From Mesorhizobium sp. (lineage in GTDB: Bacteria; Pseudomonadota; Alphaproteobacteria; Rhizobiales; Rhizobiaceae), in assembly GCF_017306585.1 (NCBI RefSeq), contig NZ_JAFKIC010000166.1, positions 1-33,279 on the forward strand: DNA of 33,279 bases. Direction: 5' to 3'. The notes under the pieces are model-generated. The model was not told the origin of the DNA and made no database searches. It saw nothing but the letters and a program-made list of their open reading frames with translations. Both the position numbers and the translations under genes were made by a program. Of the stretch, positions 25,891 to 33,279 are shown one piece after another. How positions within the stretch are numbered: the stretch's first letter is position 1; each line of letters starts with the position of its first letter.

Positions 25891-27132
25891 TCAGCTCCGG
25901 TAGTCGCCGTTGATGGCGACATATTCCTTGGTCAGGTCGCAGGTCCAGACCGTGGCCTTGCCGCGGCCGATGCCGATATCGGCGCGGATGCGGATATCGT
26001 CGCGCTTCATGTAGGCGGAGGGCTTCTCCTCCGAATAGGCCGGGTCGCGCTCGCCCTCATGCGCCAGCCGGTTGTCGCCGAACCAGATCGACAGCCTGTC
26101 GCGGTCCGCCGGCTCGCCGGCCTTGCCGACGGCCATGACGACGCGGCCCCAATTGGCGTCCTCGCCGGCAACCGCGGTCTTGACCAGCGGCGAATTGGCG
26201 ATCGACAGCGCGATGCGCTTGGCCGAGCGCGCCGACTTCGCGCCGGTCACGGTGACCTCGACCTGCTTGCGGGCGCCCTCGCCGTCGCGCACCACTTGCA
26301 GGGCGAGCGACTTCAGCACCTTGCCGAGCGCCCGGCGAAACCCGCCGAGGCGGGCATCCTTGGCGTCGGTGATCTCGGGCGCGCCGCGCTTGGCGGCCTT
26401 GCCGGTGGCGAAGATCAGCAGCGTGTCGCTGGTCGAGGTGTCGCTGTCGACAGTGACGGCGTTGAAGGTCTTGGCCGTGCCGCGCGACAGCAGGTCCTGC
26501 AGCACGGGTGCCGCGATCGGCGCGTCGGTGGCGATGAAGGACAGCATCGTCGCCATGTCGGGGGCGATCATGCCGGCGCCCTTGGAGATGCCGTTGATGG
26601 TGACATCGGTGTCGCCGAGCTTCACAGTCTGCGTCGCCACCTTGGGATAGGTGTCGGTGGTCATGATGGCCTTGGCCGCCTCGGTCCACAGATCCGGCTT
26701 GCCGTCGCTGACCAGCCCGGCCAGCAGATGGCTGAACCTGGTGGTGTCGAGCGGCTCGCCGATGACACCGGTCGAGGCCAGGAAGACCTCGCCCGCCGTG
26801 CAACCGGCGGCCTTGGCCGCCGCCTCGCCGGTCAGCGCGGTGGATTCGCGGCCCTTCTTGCCGGTAAAGGCATTCGCGTTGCCGGAATTGACGATCAGTA
26901 CCCGGGCCTTGCCCGCGCCCAGGTTCTGGCGGCAGAAATCGACCGGCGCCGAGGGGCATTTCGACCTGGTGAACACGCCGGCAACGGCGGTGCCGGGATC
27001 GAACACCATGGCCAGCAGGTCGGTGCGGTTCTTGTACTTTATCCCCGCCTCGGCGGTGGCGATGCGCACCCCTTCGATGACGGGCATCTTGGGGTATTTC
27101 TTCGGCGCGAGCGGTGAAATCGTCGTGGACAT
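25891..27132 (-). CDS. argJ: Bifunctional glutamate N-acetyltransferase/amino-acid N-acetyltransferase ArgJ
   Basis: Transfers acetyl from N-acetylornithine to glutamate, recycling the acetyl group in arginine biosynthesis; bifunctional members also use acetyl-CoA. It is made as a precursor that cuts itself between Ala194 and Thr195 in [15 protein letters not shown]; Thr195 becomes the nucleophile of the beta chain. [14 protein letters not shown] and STGVIGEPL are conserved active-site segments, and the end [10 protein letters not shown] matches the family C-terminus. The 413 residues are normal. ATG 27132 has GAGG five bases upstream. Mono- versus bifunctionality cannot be told from sequence alone. 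Confidence 0.97.
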   Translation of the reverse strand: MSTTISPLAPKKYPKMPVIEGVRIATAEAGIKYKNRTDLLAMVFDPGTAVAGVFTRSKCPSAPVDFCRQNLGAGKARVLIVNSGNANAFTGKKGRESTALTGEAAAKAAGCTAGEVFLASTGVIGEPLDTTRFSHLLAGLVSDGKPDLWTEAAKAIMTTDTYPKVATQTVKLGDTDVTINGISKGAGMIAPDMATMLSFIATDAPIAAPVLQDLLSRGTAKTFNAVTVDSDTSTSDTLLIFATGKAAKRGAPEITDAKDARLGGFRRALGKVLKSLALQVVRDGEGARKQVEVTVTGAKSARSAKRIALSIANSPLVKTAVAGEDANWGRVVMAVGKAGEPADRDRLSIWFGDNRLAHEGERDPAYSEEKPSAYMKRDDIRIRADIGIGRGKATVWTCDLTKEYVAINGDYRS

Positions 27133-27258
27133 GGGGACCTCGGGCGGGAAAATCGCAAGGGAAGGCCGGTTTGCCCGATACGGCGCGCGCGTGCAAGGGC
27201 GTTTTCGCCGCGCCTGACCGAGGCAACAGCTGCGGATTAAGCCTGCATTTCAAATCTG

Positions 27259-27288
27259 TTGGCGTGGCCGGGGCCTGTGGCGCTATGA
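27259..27288 (+). promoter_or_regulatory. Weak candidate promoter abutting the caspase-like gene
   Basis: TTGGCG (27259-27264), then 17-18 bases, then GCTATGA (27282-27288), ends only nine bases before the ATG at 27298. If used, transcription would begin at or within a few bases of the start codon, giving a leaderless mRNA. This fits the lack of any ribosome-binding site before the ATG. The hexamers match poorly, so this is tentative. Confidence 0.25.
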
Positions 27289-27297
27289 TCGCGCCTC

Positions 27298-28524
27298 ATG
27301 GGCAGGCTTGTCATCCTCGCTTGGGCATTTCTGGGACTTTTACTGCTAGGCGCCGACGCCGAGCCGGCTCGGCGCGTGGCGCTGGTCATCGGCAATGGCA
27401 CTTACGCGGAAGCCGGCACGCTGGCCAATCCGGTCAACGACGCGCTCGACATCGCCGACAAGCTGCGCTCCATCGGCTTCGAGGTCATCGAAGGCAACGA
27501 TCTCGGCAAGCGCGAACTCGAGCGCAGCATCGGCGAGTTCTCCGATGCGCTCGAAGGCGCCGGCGTCGGGCTGTTCTACTATGCCGGCCATGGCCTGCAG
27601 GTCGACGGGCGCAACTACATCGTGCCGGTCGACGCGCGGCTGGACATGCCGGTCAAGCTGCAGCTCGAGGCGGTGCCGATCGACGAGGTTCTCGACATCA
27701 TGGAACAGCAGACCAAGGTCAGCCTGGTGTTTCTCGACGCCTGCCGCAACAATCCGTTCGCCCGCAGTCTCAGTCGAAGCGCATCCACCCGCTCAGCGAC
27801 GGCGCTGGCGGGGCTGGCGCAGTTCGATTCGACACGCGGCTCCTTCATCGCCTTCTCGACCGCTCCGGGTGCCGTCGCCATGGACGGGACCGGGCGCAAC
27901 TCCCCCTTCGCCCAGGCGCTGCTGCGCCATATCGCCGAACCCGGCCAGAGCATCAACGACATGATGATCGCGGTGCGCCGCGACGTGGTCTCGCAGACGC
28001 GTGAGGCCCAGCGCCCGTGGGAACAGGGCTCGCTGCTGGAGCGCTTCGAATTCGTGCCGGGCGAAGGCCCTGCCCCCGCGCCCAAGCCGGCGGCCGAGCC
28101 GGCGCCGGCCACCCAGATGGCGACGGCGGAGCGCTCCGTGGGCGACGACAAGAGCTCGATCGAGACATTCCTGCGCGACGACTACCTGTCGCCGGACACC
28201 AGGGATATGCGCAGCGCCGTCAAACGGCTCTATGGGCCATCCGCCACTGTCTTCGGCACGCCCTATGATGCCGAGACGCTTGCGAAGGTGAAGAGTGACT
28301 GGTTCGCGCAATGGGCGTCATGGTCGCTCGGCCTGGAGCCAGGCACCCTGGAGGTTACACCGCACGGCGAGAGCAGCGCCCAGGCCGTTTTTGCCATGAG
28401 CTACGACTACACCCCAAAGGACAAATCGGTGGCACGCGTGGCCGGCAAGGCGCGCGTGACGCTGGAACTGATCAAGACCGAACAGGGATGGCGCATCGTG
28501 TCGGAGACATCGCAGGCGATGTGA
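27298..28524 (+). CDS. Secreted caspase-like (peptidase C14, metacaspase) protein
   Basis: Exported caspase-fold cysteine protease, 408 residues. A signal peptide (about 1-21, hydrophobic VILAWAFLGLLLLG) leads into the p20-like domain from RVALVIGNGTYAEAG. The catalytic pair is visible: His98 in FYYAGHGLQ and Cys149 in VFLDACRNNPF. A Pro/Ala linker at about 255-275 joins a C-terminal domain (about 280-408) resembling SnoaL/NTF2-like folds, which may bind a ligand or pair subunits. Rhizobia encode many such proteins, whose roles are largely unknown. There is no ribosome-binding site before ATG 27298. It is followed 107 bases later by a TetR gene; both lie between argJ and the parvulin gene. 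Confidence 0.92.
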   Translation: MGRLVILAWAFLGLLLLGADAEPARRVALVIGNGTYAEAGTLANPVNDALDIADKLRSIGFEVIEGNDLGKRELERSIGEFSDALEGAGVGLFYYAGHGLQVDGRNYIVPVDARLDMPVKLQLEAVPIDEVLDIMEQQTKVSLVFLDACRNNPFARSLSRSASTRSATALAGLAQFDSTRGSFIAFSTAPGAVAMDGTGRNSPFAQALLRHIAEPGQSINDMMIAVRRDVVSQTREAQRPWEQGSLLERFEFVPGEGPAPAPKPAAEPAPATQMATAERSVGDDKSSIETFLRDDYLSPDTRDMRSAVKRLYGPSATVFGTPYDAETLAKVKSDWFAQWASWSLGLEPGTLEVTPHGESSAQAVFAMSYDYTPKDKSVARVAGKARVTLELIKTEQGWRIVSETSQAM

Positions 28525-28576
28525 AGAACATTGCTGACCGACCGGCGCCGGCCCTCCGCCGAAAACGGGGCGTTTC

Positions 28577-28619
28577 GTTTCATCACCGGATCACCTACCA
28601 TTGCCGGTGAAATTGAAAC
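28577..28619 (+). promoter_or_regulatory. Inverted repeat upstream of tetR, candidate operator
   Basis: TCACCGG (28583-28589) and CCGGTGA (28604-28610) are perfect inverted copies 14 bases apart. They are flanked by GTTTCA (28577-28582) and TGAAAC (28614-28619), offset by three bases on one side. It ends 12 bases before the TetR start. TetR repressors commonly bind such sites in their own promoter. It could alternatively be a terminator-like structure after the caspase gene, but no T-run follows. Confidence 0.5.
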
Positions 28620-28631
28620 AAGGACGACAGG

Positions 28632-29231
28632 ATGGCCGAGAGCGCTGATCCGGCACGCAGATCGATAGGGGCAAAGCGTAATCCCGACAGCGCCGAAGCC
28701 ATTCTGGAAGCGGCCGAAGCGGTGCTGGTCGAGGCCGGCTATCCCGGATTCTCAATCGAAGCGGTGGCCCGTCGCGCCCGCGCCGGCAAGCCGACAATCT
28801 ATCGCTGGTGGCCAAGCAAGGCCGCACTCCTGCTCGAAGTCTACCAGCGCCAGAAGCGCGTCGACGTTCCCGATACCGGGAGCCTGGAAGAGGATCTCGC
28901 CGGCTTCCTGATGAGCCTGTTCGCGCACTGGCGCGAGACATCGTCGGGCAGTGTGTTCAGGTCACTGATCGCCGAGGCGCAGTCGGATGAGACGGCGGCG
29001 GCCGCCCTTGCCGGCTATGCCGCCGGGCGCCGCGCCCATACCGGCCAGATCATCGAGCGCGCCAGGGCGAGAGGTGAAGTCGCGGCCGATATCGATGAGG
29101 CCGTGGTCGCCGATCTCGTGGCTTCCTACGCCTGGCGGCATCTGCTGACCAACCGGCTCGACGAGCCGGAGGCGGCGATACGCAAGGTGGTCCGCTATCT
29201 GCTGCGCGGCATCGGGACGCCGGTCAGATAG
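28632..29231 (+). CDS. TetR/AcrR family transcriptional regulator
   Basis: One-component repressor, 199 residues. The N-terminal helix-turn-helix (about 20-66) reads ILEAAEAVLVEAGYPGFSIE followed by AVARRARAGKPTIYRWWPSK, a standard TetR DNA-binding domain. The C-terminal part (from about 85) is a helical ligand-binding and dimer domain with the TetR_C-like FRSLIAEAQSD and a YAWRHLLTNRLD segment. ATG 28632 has AAGGA upstream. The ligand and targets are unknown; the inverted repeat just upstream suggests autoregulation. No divergent partner is present, and whether it also controls the preceding caspase gene cannot be told. Confidence 0.93.
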   Translation: MAESADPARRSIGAKRNPDSAEAILEAAEAVLVEAGYPGFSIEAVARRARAGKPTIYRWWPSKAALLLEVYQRQKRVDVPDTGSLEEDLAGFLMSLFAHWRETSSGSVFRSLIAEAQSDETAAAALAGYAAGRRAHTGQIIERARARGEVAADIDEAVVADLVASYAWRHLLTNRLDEPEAAIRKVVRYLLRGIGTPVR

Positions 29232-29255
29232 TTGGGGCTGGCATTCGCCCACGAA

Positions 29256-29288
29256 AAAGGCGCGGCGCCCTATGGCCGCCGCGCCTTT
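29256..29288. terminator. Bidirectional intrinsic terminator between tetR and the parvulin gene
   Basis: AAAGGCGCGGCG and CGCCGCGCCTTT form a perfect 12-base stem around a nine-base loop, with extra A residues on the left. It sits 24 bases after the tetR stop and 21 bases after the converging parvulin gene, so it can serve both strands. The minus-strand side has the better T-run. Confidence 0.8.
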
Positions 29289-29309
29289 GTGTCGAGGAGT
29301 TCGATCGGC

Positions 29310-30236
29310 TTACTTGCCGCCTTCCAACGTATCGACCGCCTGCTTCAGCTTGGCGTCCGGAATTTCGACCTTGGCGTCCGCGCGCAGCGACTTCACCAGG
29401 GCGAAATACTTGTCGCGGATGACCGCCTGCTTGGCCTGGTCCTTGACGTCGTCGAACGCCGGCGGCTGCTTGGCGCGCTTGTCCTCGAGCTTGATCACGT
29501 GCCAGCCGAACTGGGTCTGCACCGGCTGCTCGGTGTACTTGCCGACCTCGAGCGCGAAGGCCGCCTTGTCGAACTCCGGCACCATCTGGCCAGGGCCGAA
29601 CCAGCCGAGATCACCGCCATTGGACTTGCCCGAGGGGTCGCTGGTGTGTTCGTTGGCGAGCTTCTGGAAGTCAGCGCCGCCGTCGAGTTGCTTGATGATC
29701 GCCTCGGCCTCTTCCTTCGTCTTCACGAGGATGTGACGGGCATGCACCTCGTTGACCGGCGGCGTGTTGGCGATTTCCTGGTCGTAGCGGGCGCGAACCT
29801 CGGCATCCGTGACCTTGTCGACAACGCCCTTCTCGACCATCTCGCCATGCAGCGCGCGCTCCTGCAGGAAGGCCATGCGGCGCTGGAAGTCGGCATCCTT
29901 GTCGAGACCATCGGCGACCGCCTTGGCGGCCATCACGCGGATTTCGATCGCGGCCGAGAGCGCGGCGGCGCGGCGCTGTTCGGGCGGCAGCTGCGCGAAC
30001 TGCTGCGACAGCTCGCCCTCGGCAAGCGTCAGGTCGGCTTCGGTCAGAGGCTGGCCATTGACCGTGGCGACGACCGCATTGGGGTCGACCGGCGCCGCGG
30101 CCGGCGCGGCGGCATCCGCCGGGGCAGCCGGGGCGGGAGCGGTATCCTGCGCCATCAAGGGCGACAGGCAAAGAGCCGACAGGCCGAAGGCCAGGCCAAG
30201 GCTGGCAAGCGACGCACGGCTGAACATCAGGGGCAT
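29310..30236 (-). CDS. Parvulin-type peptidyl-prolyl cis-trans isomerase, exported
   Basis: Periplasmic folding catalyst of the PrsA/SurA-like parvulin group, 308 residues. The signal peptide spans about residues 1-29 (cleavage after PLMA), then an Ala/Pro-rich linker and an N-terminal helical chaperone region (about 50-160). The rotamase domain (about 163-255) has VHARHILVKTKEEAEAII, GGDLGWFGPGQMVPEFDKAA and QTQFGWHVIKLED, the conserved parvulin blocks. ATG 30236 has GGAG eight bases upstream; an in-frame ATG at 30227 is possible. It is divergent from secA, a fitting neighbour as both serve exported proteins. Confidence 0.94.
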   Translation of the reverse strand: MPLMFSRASLASLGLAFGLSALCLSPLMAQDTAPAPAAPADAAAPAAAPVDPNAVVATVNGQPLTEADLTLAEGELSQQFAQLPPEQRRAAALSAAIEIRVMAAKAVADGLDKDADFQRRMAFLQERALHGEMVEKGVVDKVTDAEVRARYDQEIANTPPVNEVHARHILVKTKEEAEAIIKQLDGGADFQKLANEHTSDPSGKSNGGDLGWFGPGQMVPEFDKAAFALEVGKYTEQPVQTQFGWHVIKLEDKRAKQPPAFDDVKDQAKQAVIRDKYFALVKSLRADAKVEIPDAKLKQAVDTLEGGK

Positions 30237-30256
30237 AAGGATGACTCCGGTGAAGG

Positions 30257-30262
30257 ATTATA
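30257..30262 (-). promoter_or_regulatory. -10 element of the parvulin gene
   Basis: A perfect TATAAT lies on the minus strand 20 bases before the start codon. No recognisable -35 is found at the expected distance (CTGATC), so either an activator or an extended contact is needed, or the match is accidental. Confidence 0.4.
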
Positions 30263-30331
30263 AGGAGGGGTGGCTTCCAGATCAGCCAGATTGTGGCGGA
30301 ATTTGGCGCGACCGGCAGAGCCAGCGCGGCG

Positions 30332-30360
30332 TTGACATCAGTTGAGCCCCCTCTTATCTG
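30332..30360 (+). promoter_or_regulatory. secA promoter
   Basis: A perfect TTGACA (30332-30337), 17 bases, then TATCTG (30355-30360) form a strong housekeeping promoter facing secA. Transcription would begin near 30367, leaving a leader of about 130 bases before the secA start. No SecM-like regulatory reading frame with an arrest motif was seen in that leader. Confidence 0.7.
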
Positions 30361-30499
30361 TCCAACGACTTGGCGTCCAGAACCGTTTTCCGGGCGCTTT
30401 TTGCGTTTGCCCCCATTCAGGCGATGCAATCACGCGGATGTGATGGGGCCGGCCGGCGCTCGTCTCGAAGATTGAGAATTCTATCGAAAGGACCATTGG

Positions 30500-33232
30500 A
30501 TGGTCAGTCTCGGCGGTCTCGCCCGTAAGGTTTTCGGTTCCTCCAACGACCGCCGGGTCAAATCGACCCGGCCCCGTGTCGAGGCGATCAACGCCATGGA
30601 AAACGAGATGCGGGCGCTCTCGGATGCCGAGCTTGCCGGCCGCACGGTGAAATTCCGCCAGGACATCGCCAACGGCGCCAGCCTTGACGATCTTCTGATA
30701 CCGGCCTTTGCCACCGCTCGCGAGGCGGCGCGCCGTGTGCTCGGCATGCGCCCCTTCGACGTCCAGCTGATCGGCGGCATGGTGCTGCACAATGGCGGCA
30801 TCGCCGAAATGCGCACCGGCGAGGGCAAGACCCTGGTCGCCACATTGCCGGTCTACCTCAACGCGCTCGCCGGCAATGGCGTCCACGTCGTCACCGTCAA
30901 CGACTACCTTGCCACGCGCGACGCCGAATGGATGGGCCGCGTCTACAAATTCCTCGGCCTGTCGGTGGGCATCATCGTGCATGGCCTGTCCGACGAGGAG
31001 CGCCGCGTCGCCTACGAAGCCGATGTCACCTACGCCACCAACAACGAGCTCGGGTTCGACTATCTGCGCGACAACATGAAGTATGAGCGCGCCCAGATGG
31101 TGCAGCGCGGCCACAACTACGCGATCGTCGACGAAGTCGATTCGATCCTGGTCGACGAGGCGCGCACGCCGCTGATCATTTCCGGTCCGCTTGAGGACCG
31201 CTCGGAAATGTACAACACCATCGACACCTTCATCATCCAGCTGCAGCCGCAGGATTATGAGATAGACGAGAAGCAGAAGACCTCGATCTTCACCGAGGAA
31301 GGCACCGAGAAGCTGGAGAACATGCTGCGCGCGGCCGGCCTGCTGAAGGGCGAGTCGCTCTACGACGTCGAGAACGTCGCCATCGTCCACCACGTCAACA
31401 ACGCGCTGAAGGCGCACCGCCTGTTCCAGCGCGACAAGGACTATATCGTGCGCAACGGCGAGATCGTCATCATCGACGAGTTCACCGGCCGCATGATGCC
31501 CGGCCGCCGCTATTCGGAAGGCCTGCACCAGGCTCTCGAAGCCAAGGAGCACGTGGCGATCCAGCCGGAAAACCAGACGCTGGCTTCCGTCACCTTCCAG
31601 AACTACTTCCGCCTCTACAAGAAGCTCGCCGGCATGACCGGCACGGCGCTGACCGAGGCCGAGGAATTCGGCAACATCTACGGGCTCGAAGTCACCGAAA
31701 TCCCGACCAACCTGCCCGTCATCCGCAAGGACGAGGACGACGAGGTCTACCGGACGGTCGAGGAGAAGTACAAGGCGATCGTCAAGGAGATCCGCGAGGC
31801 CAGCGCCAAGGGCCAGCCGACGCTGGTCGGCACCACCTCGATCGAGAAGTCCGAGCAGTTGGCCGAGCGCCTGCGCAAGGAAGGCTTCAAGGATTTCGAG
31901 GTGCTGAACGCCCGTCATCACGAGCGCGAGGCATCCATCGTCGCCCAGGCCGGCAAGCCCGGCGCCATCACCATCGCCACCAACATGGCCGGCCGCGGCA
32001 CCGACATCAAGCTCGGCGGCAATGCCGAGATGCGCATCGCGGAGGAACTGGGCGACATGCCGCAGGGCCCGGAGCGCGAGGCGCGCGAAAAGGCGATCCA
32101 TGCCGACATCGAAAGGCTGAAGGAAAAGGCGCTGGCCGCCGGCGGCCTCTACGTGCTTGCCACCGAGCGCCATGAATCGCGCCGCATCGACAACCAGCTT
32201 CGTGGCCGTTCCGGCCGCCAGGGCGACCCCGGCCGCTCGAAGTTCTTCCTGTCGCTGCAGGATGATCTGATGCGCATCTTCGGCTCCGAACGCATGGACG
32301 GCATGCTGCAGAAGCTCGGCCTCAAGGAAGACGAGGCCATCATCCATCCCTGGATCAACAAGGCGCTGGAAAAGGCGCAGAAGAAGGTCGAGGCCCGCAA
32401 CTTCGACATCCGCAAGAACCTGCTGAAATATGACGACGTCTCCAACGACCAGCGCAAGGTGGTGTTCGAGCAGCGCATCGAGCTGATGGACGGCGAAGGC
32501 CTGTCCGAGACGGTCGCCGAAATGCGCGAAGGCGTCATCGAGGACATCGTCGCCAAGGCCATTCCCGAAAACGCCTATGCCGAACAGTGGGATGTCGCCG
32601 GCCTGAAGGCCGAGGTCGCCGAATTCCTCAATCTCGACCTGCCGGTCGAGGAGTGGGTGAAGGAAGAAGGCATCGCCGAGGATGATATCCGCGAGCGCGT
32701 CAGTGCCGCCGCCGAGGCCGCCGCCAAGGAGCGCGCCGAGCGCTTCGGGCCTGAAGTGATGACCTATGTCGAGCGCTCGGTCGTGCTGCAGACGCTCGAC
32801 CATCTGTGGCGCGAGCACATCGTCAATCTCGATCATCTGCGCTCGGTCGTCGGCTTCCGCGGCTATGCCCAGCGCGATCCGCTGCAGGAATACAAGGGCG
32901 AGGCCTTCGAGCTGTTCCAGGCCATGCTGGGCAATCTGCGCCAAGCGGTTACCGCGCAGCTGATGCGCGTCGAACTGGTCCGCCAGGCCGCCGAAGCCCC
33001 GCCCCCCGAAGCGCCCGACATGTTCGGCAGCCACATCGACGGCTCGACCGGCGAGGACGACTTCCAGGGCGGCGAAACGGCCCTTCTGGTCCGTCAGGAA
33101 AGCAACGCGATCGTCGCGCCGGAAGACCGCGACCCGAACAACCCCACCACCTGGGGCAAGGTCGGCCGCAACGAAGCTTGCCCCTGCGGCTCCGGCAAGA
33201 AATACAAGCACTGCCACGGCGCGTTTGCGTAA
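30500..33232 (+). CDS. secA: Preprotein translocase ATPase subunit SecA
   Basis: Motor ATPase that drives unfolded preproteins through SecYEG across the inner membrane. The 910 residues are full length. NBD1 contains Walker A TGEGKT (106-111, K110) and [19 protein letters not shown]. The preprotein-crosslinking domain follows, then NBD2 with [25 protein letters not shown] and [13 protein letters not shown], and the helical scaffold and wing domains. The C-terminus has the zinc-binding, SecB-interacting [13 protein letters not shown] (C894, C896, C905, H906). ATG 30500 has AAAGGA eight bases upstream. Its own promoter lies about 140 bases upstream. Confidence 0.98.
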   Translation: MVSLGGLARKVFGSSNDRRVKSTRPRVEAINAMENEMRALSDAELAGRTVKFRQDIANGASLDDLLIPAFATAREAARRVLGMRPFDVQLIGGMVLHNGGIAEMRTGEGKTLVATLPVYLNALAGNGVHVVTVNDYLATRDAEWMGRVYKFLGLSVGIIVHGLSDEERRVAYEADVTYATNNELGFDYLRDNMKYERAQMVQRGHNYAIVDEVDSILVDEARTPLIISGPLEDRSEMYNTIDTFIIQLQPQDYEIDEKQKTSIFTEEGTEKLENMLRAAGLLKGESLYDVENVAIVHHVNNALKAHRLFQRDKDYIVRNGEIVIIDEFTGRMMPGRRYSEGLHQALEAKEHVAIQPENQTLASVTFQNYFRLYKKLAGMTGTALTEAEEFGNIYGLEVTEIPTNLPVIRKDEDDEVYRTVEEKYKAIVKEIREASAKGQPTLVGTTSIEKSEQLAERLRKEGFKDFEVLNARHHEREASIVAQAGKPGAITIATNMAGRGTDIKLGGNAEMRIAEELGDMPQGPEREAREKAIHADIERLKEKALAAGGLYVLATERHESRRIDNQLRGRSGRQGDPGRSKFFLSLQDDLMRIFGSERMDGMLQKLGLKEDEAIIHPWINKALEKAQKKVEARNFDIRKNLLKYDDVSNDQRKVVFEQRIELMDGEGLSETVAEMREGVIEDIVAKAIPENAYAEQWDVAGLKAEVAEFLNLDLPVEEWVKEEGIAEDDIRERVSAAAEAAAKERAERFGPEVMTYVERSVVLQTLDHLWREHIVNLDHLRSVVGFRGYAQRDPLQEYKGEAFELFQAMLGNLRQAVTAQLMRVELVRQAAEAPPPEAPDMFGSHIDGSTGEDDFQGGETALLVRQESNAIVAPEDRDPNNPTTWGKVGRNEACPCGSGKKYKHCHGAFA

Positions 33233-33245
33233 GGCGCGGCGCTTT

Positions 33246-33275
33246 CCTTCTCCCCGTCCCTATACGGGGAGAAGG
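33246..33275 (+). terminator. Palindromic hairpin after secA, probable terminator or repeat
   Basis: CCTTCTCCCCGT and ACGGGGAGAAGG are perfect 12-base inverted arms around a six-base loop, 13 bases after the secA stop. The CTTCTCCCC/GGGGAGAAG core resembles a dispersed intergenic palindrome I recall as common in Mesorhizobium and relatives. It may end secA transcription or stabilise its 3' end. No T-run is visible before the window ends. Confidence 0.6.
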
Positions 33276-33279
33276 TGCC

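Noticed and set aside
25864-27117. A 417-codon plus-strand frame opposite argJ
   Set aside because: Antisense shadow of argJ; the sense product has every ArgJ signature.
30363-30499. Possible SecM-like arrest peptide in the secA leader
   Set aside because: No short frame with a signal sequence and arrest motif was seen in the leader.
30338-33217. A 959-codon open frame on the minus strand opposite secA
   Set aside because: It is an exact antisense of secA. Its composition (His, Asp, Leu and Val-rich repeats) is the typical mirror of a GC-rich gene, and secA is unmistakable.

Overview
This window is a GC-rich chromosomal segment from an alphaproteobacterium of the order Rhizobiales, most likely Mesorhizobium or a close relative. 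The assignment rests on gene content recalled from family knowledge: a DUF4167 protein, lysC-ptsP-prfA-prmC in one run, a comF-grxC-amidase-DUF1178 run, ArgJ next to a GNAT protein and a Nudix hydrolase, and secA divergent from a parvulin isomerase. The promoters also resemble the rhizobial CTTGAC-N17-CTATAT type. No database search was possible. Most of the window is conserved housekeeping DNA with tightly packed, clearly recognisable genes.

Layout, left to right. Positions 1-455 hold no convincing gene but carry a near-consensus promoter firing leftward out of the window, with features of a stable-RNA (perhaps rRNA) operon leader. A MepM-like M23 murein hydrolase (456-2513, +) then converges on a long minus-strand block (2532-16111). 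In transcription order that block is lysC, ptsP, prfA, prmC, a DUF4167 protein, clpB, a YjbR-family protein, an L,D-transpeptidase and a DHA2-type MFS exporter. clpB has its own heat-shock (RpoH-type) promoter. A CHASE3 hybrid histidine kinase (+) lies between lysC and ubiG. Next come ubiG, a DMT-family exporter with a divergent MarR regulator and paired operators, and the minus-strand set comF, grxC, C-N hydrolase, DUF1178. A methyltransferase diverges from comF. Then follow an orphan Flp pilin, a small membrane protein, and argJ-GNAT-mutT (minus). A secreted caspase-like protein and a TetR regulator (+) are placed between argJ and the parvulin isomerase. The window ends with secA (+) and a palindromic terminator-like repeat.

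Functional themes are cell-wall remodelling (M23 hydrolase, YkuD transpeptidase), protein quality control and export (ClpB, parvulin, SecA), translation termination (PrfA and its methylase PrmC), nitrogen-PTS signalling (PtsP), and amino-acid and quinone biosynthesis (LysC, ArgJ, UbiG). The accessory-looking parts are the histidine kinase, the MarR/DMT pair, the caspase/TetR pair and the pilin region. I found no clear previously undescribed multi-gene system. The best leads are the caspase-TetR insertion, the inverted-repeat-bounded spacer with a 39-codon ORF between ptsP and prfA, the left-edge promoter and RNA leader, and the MarR double operator.
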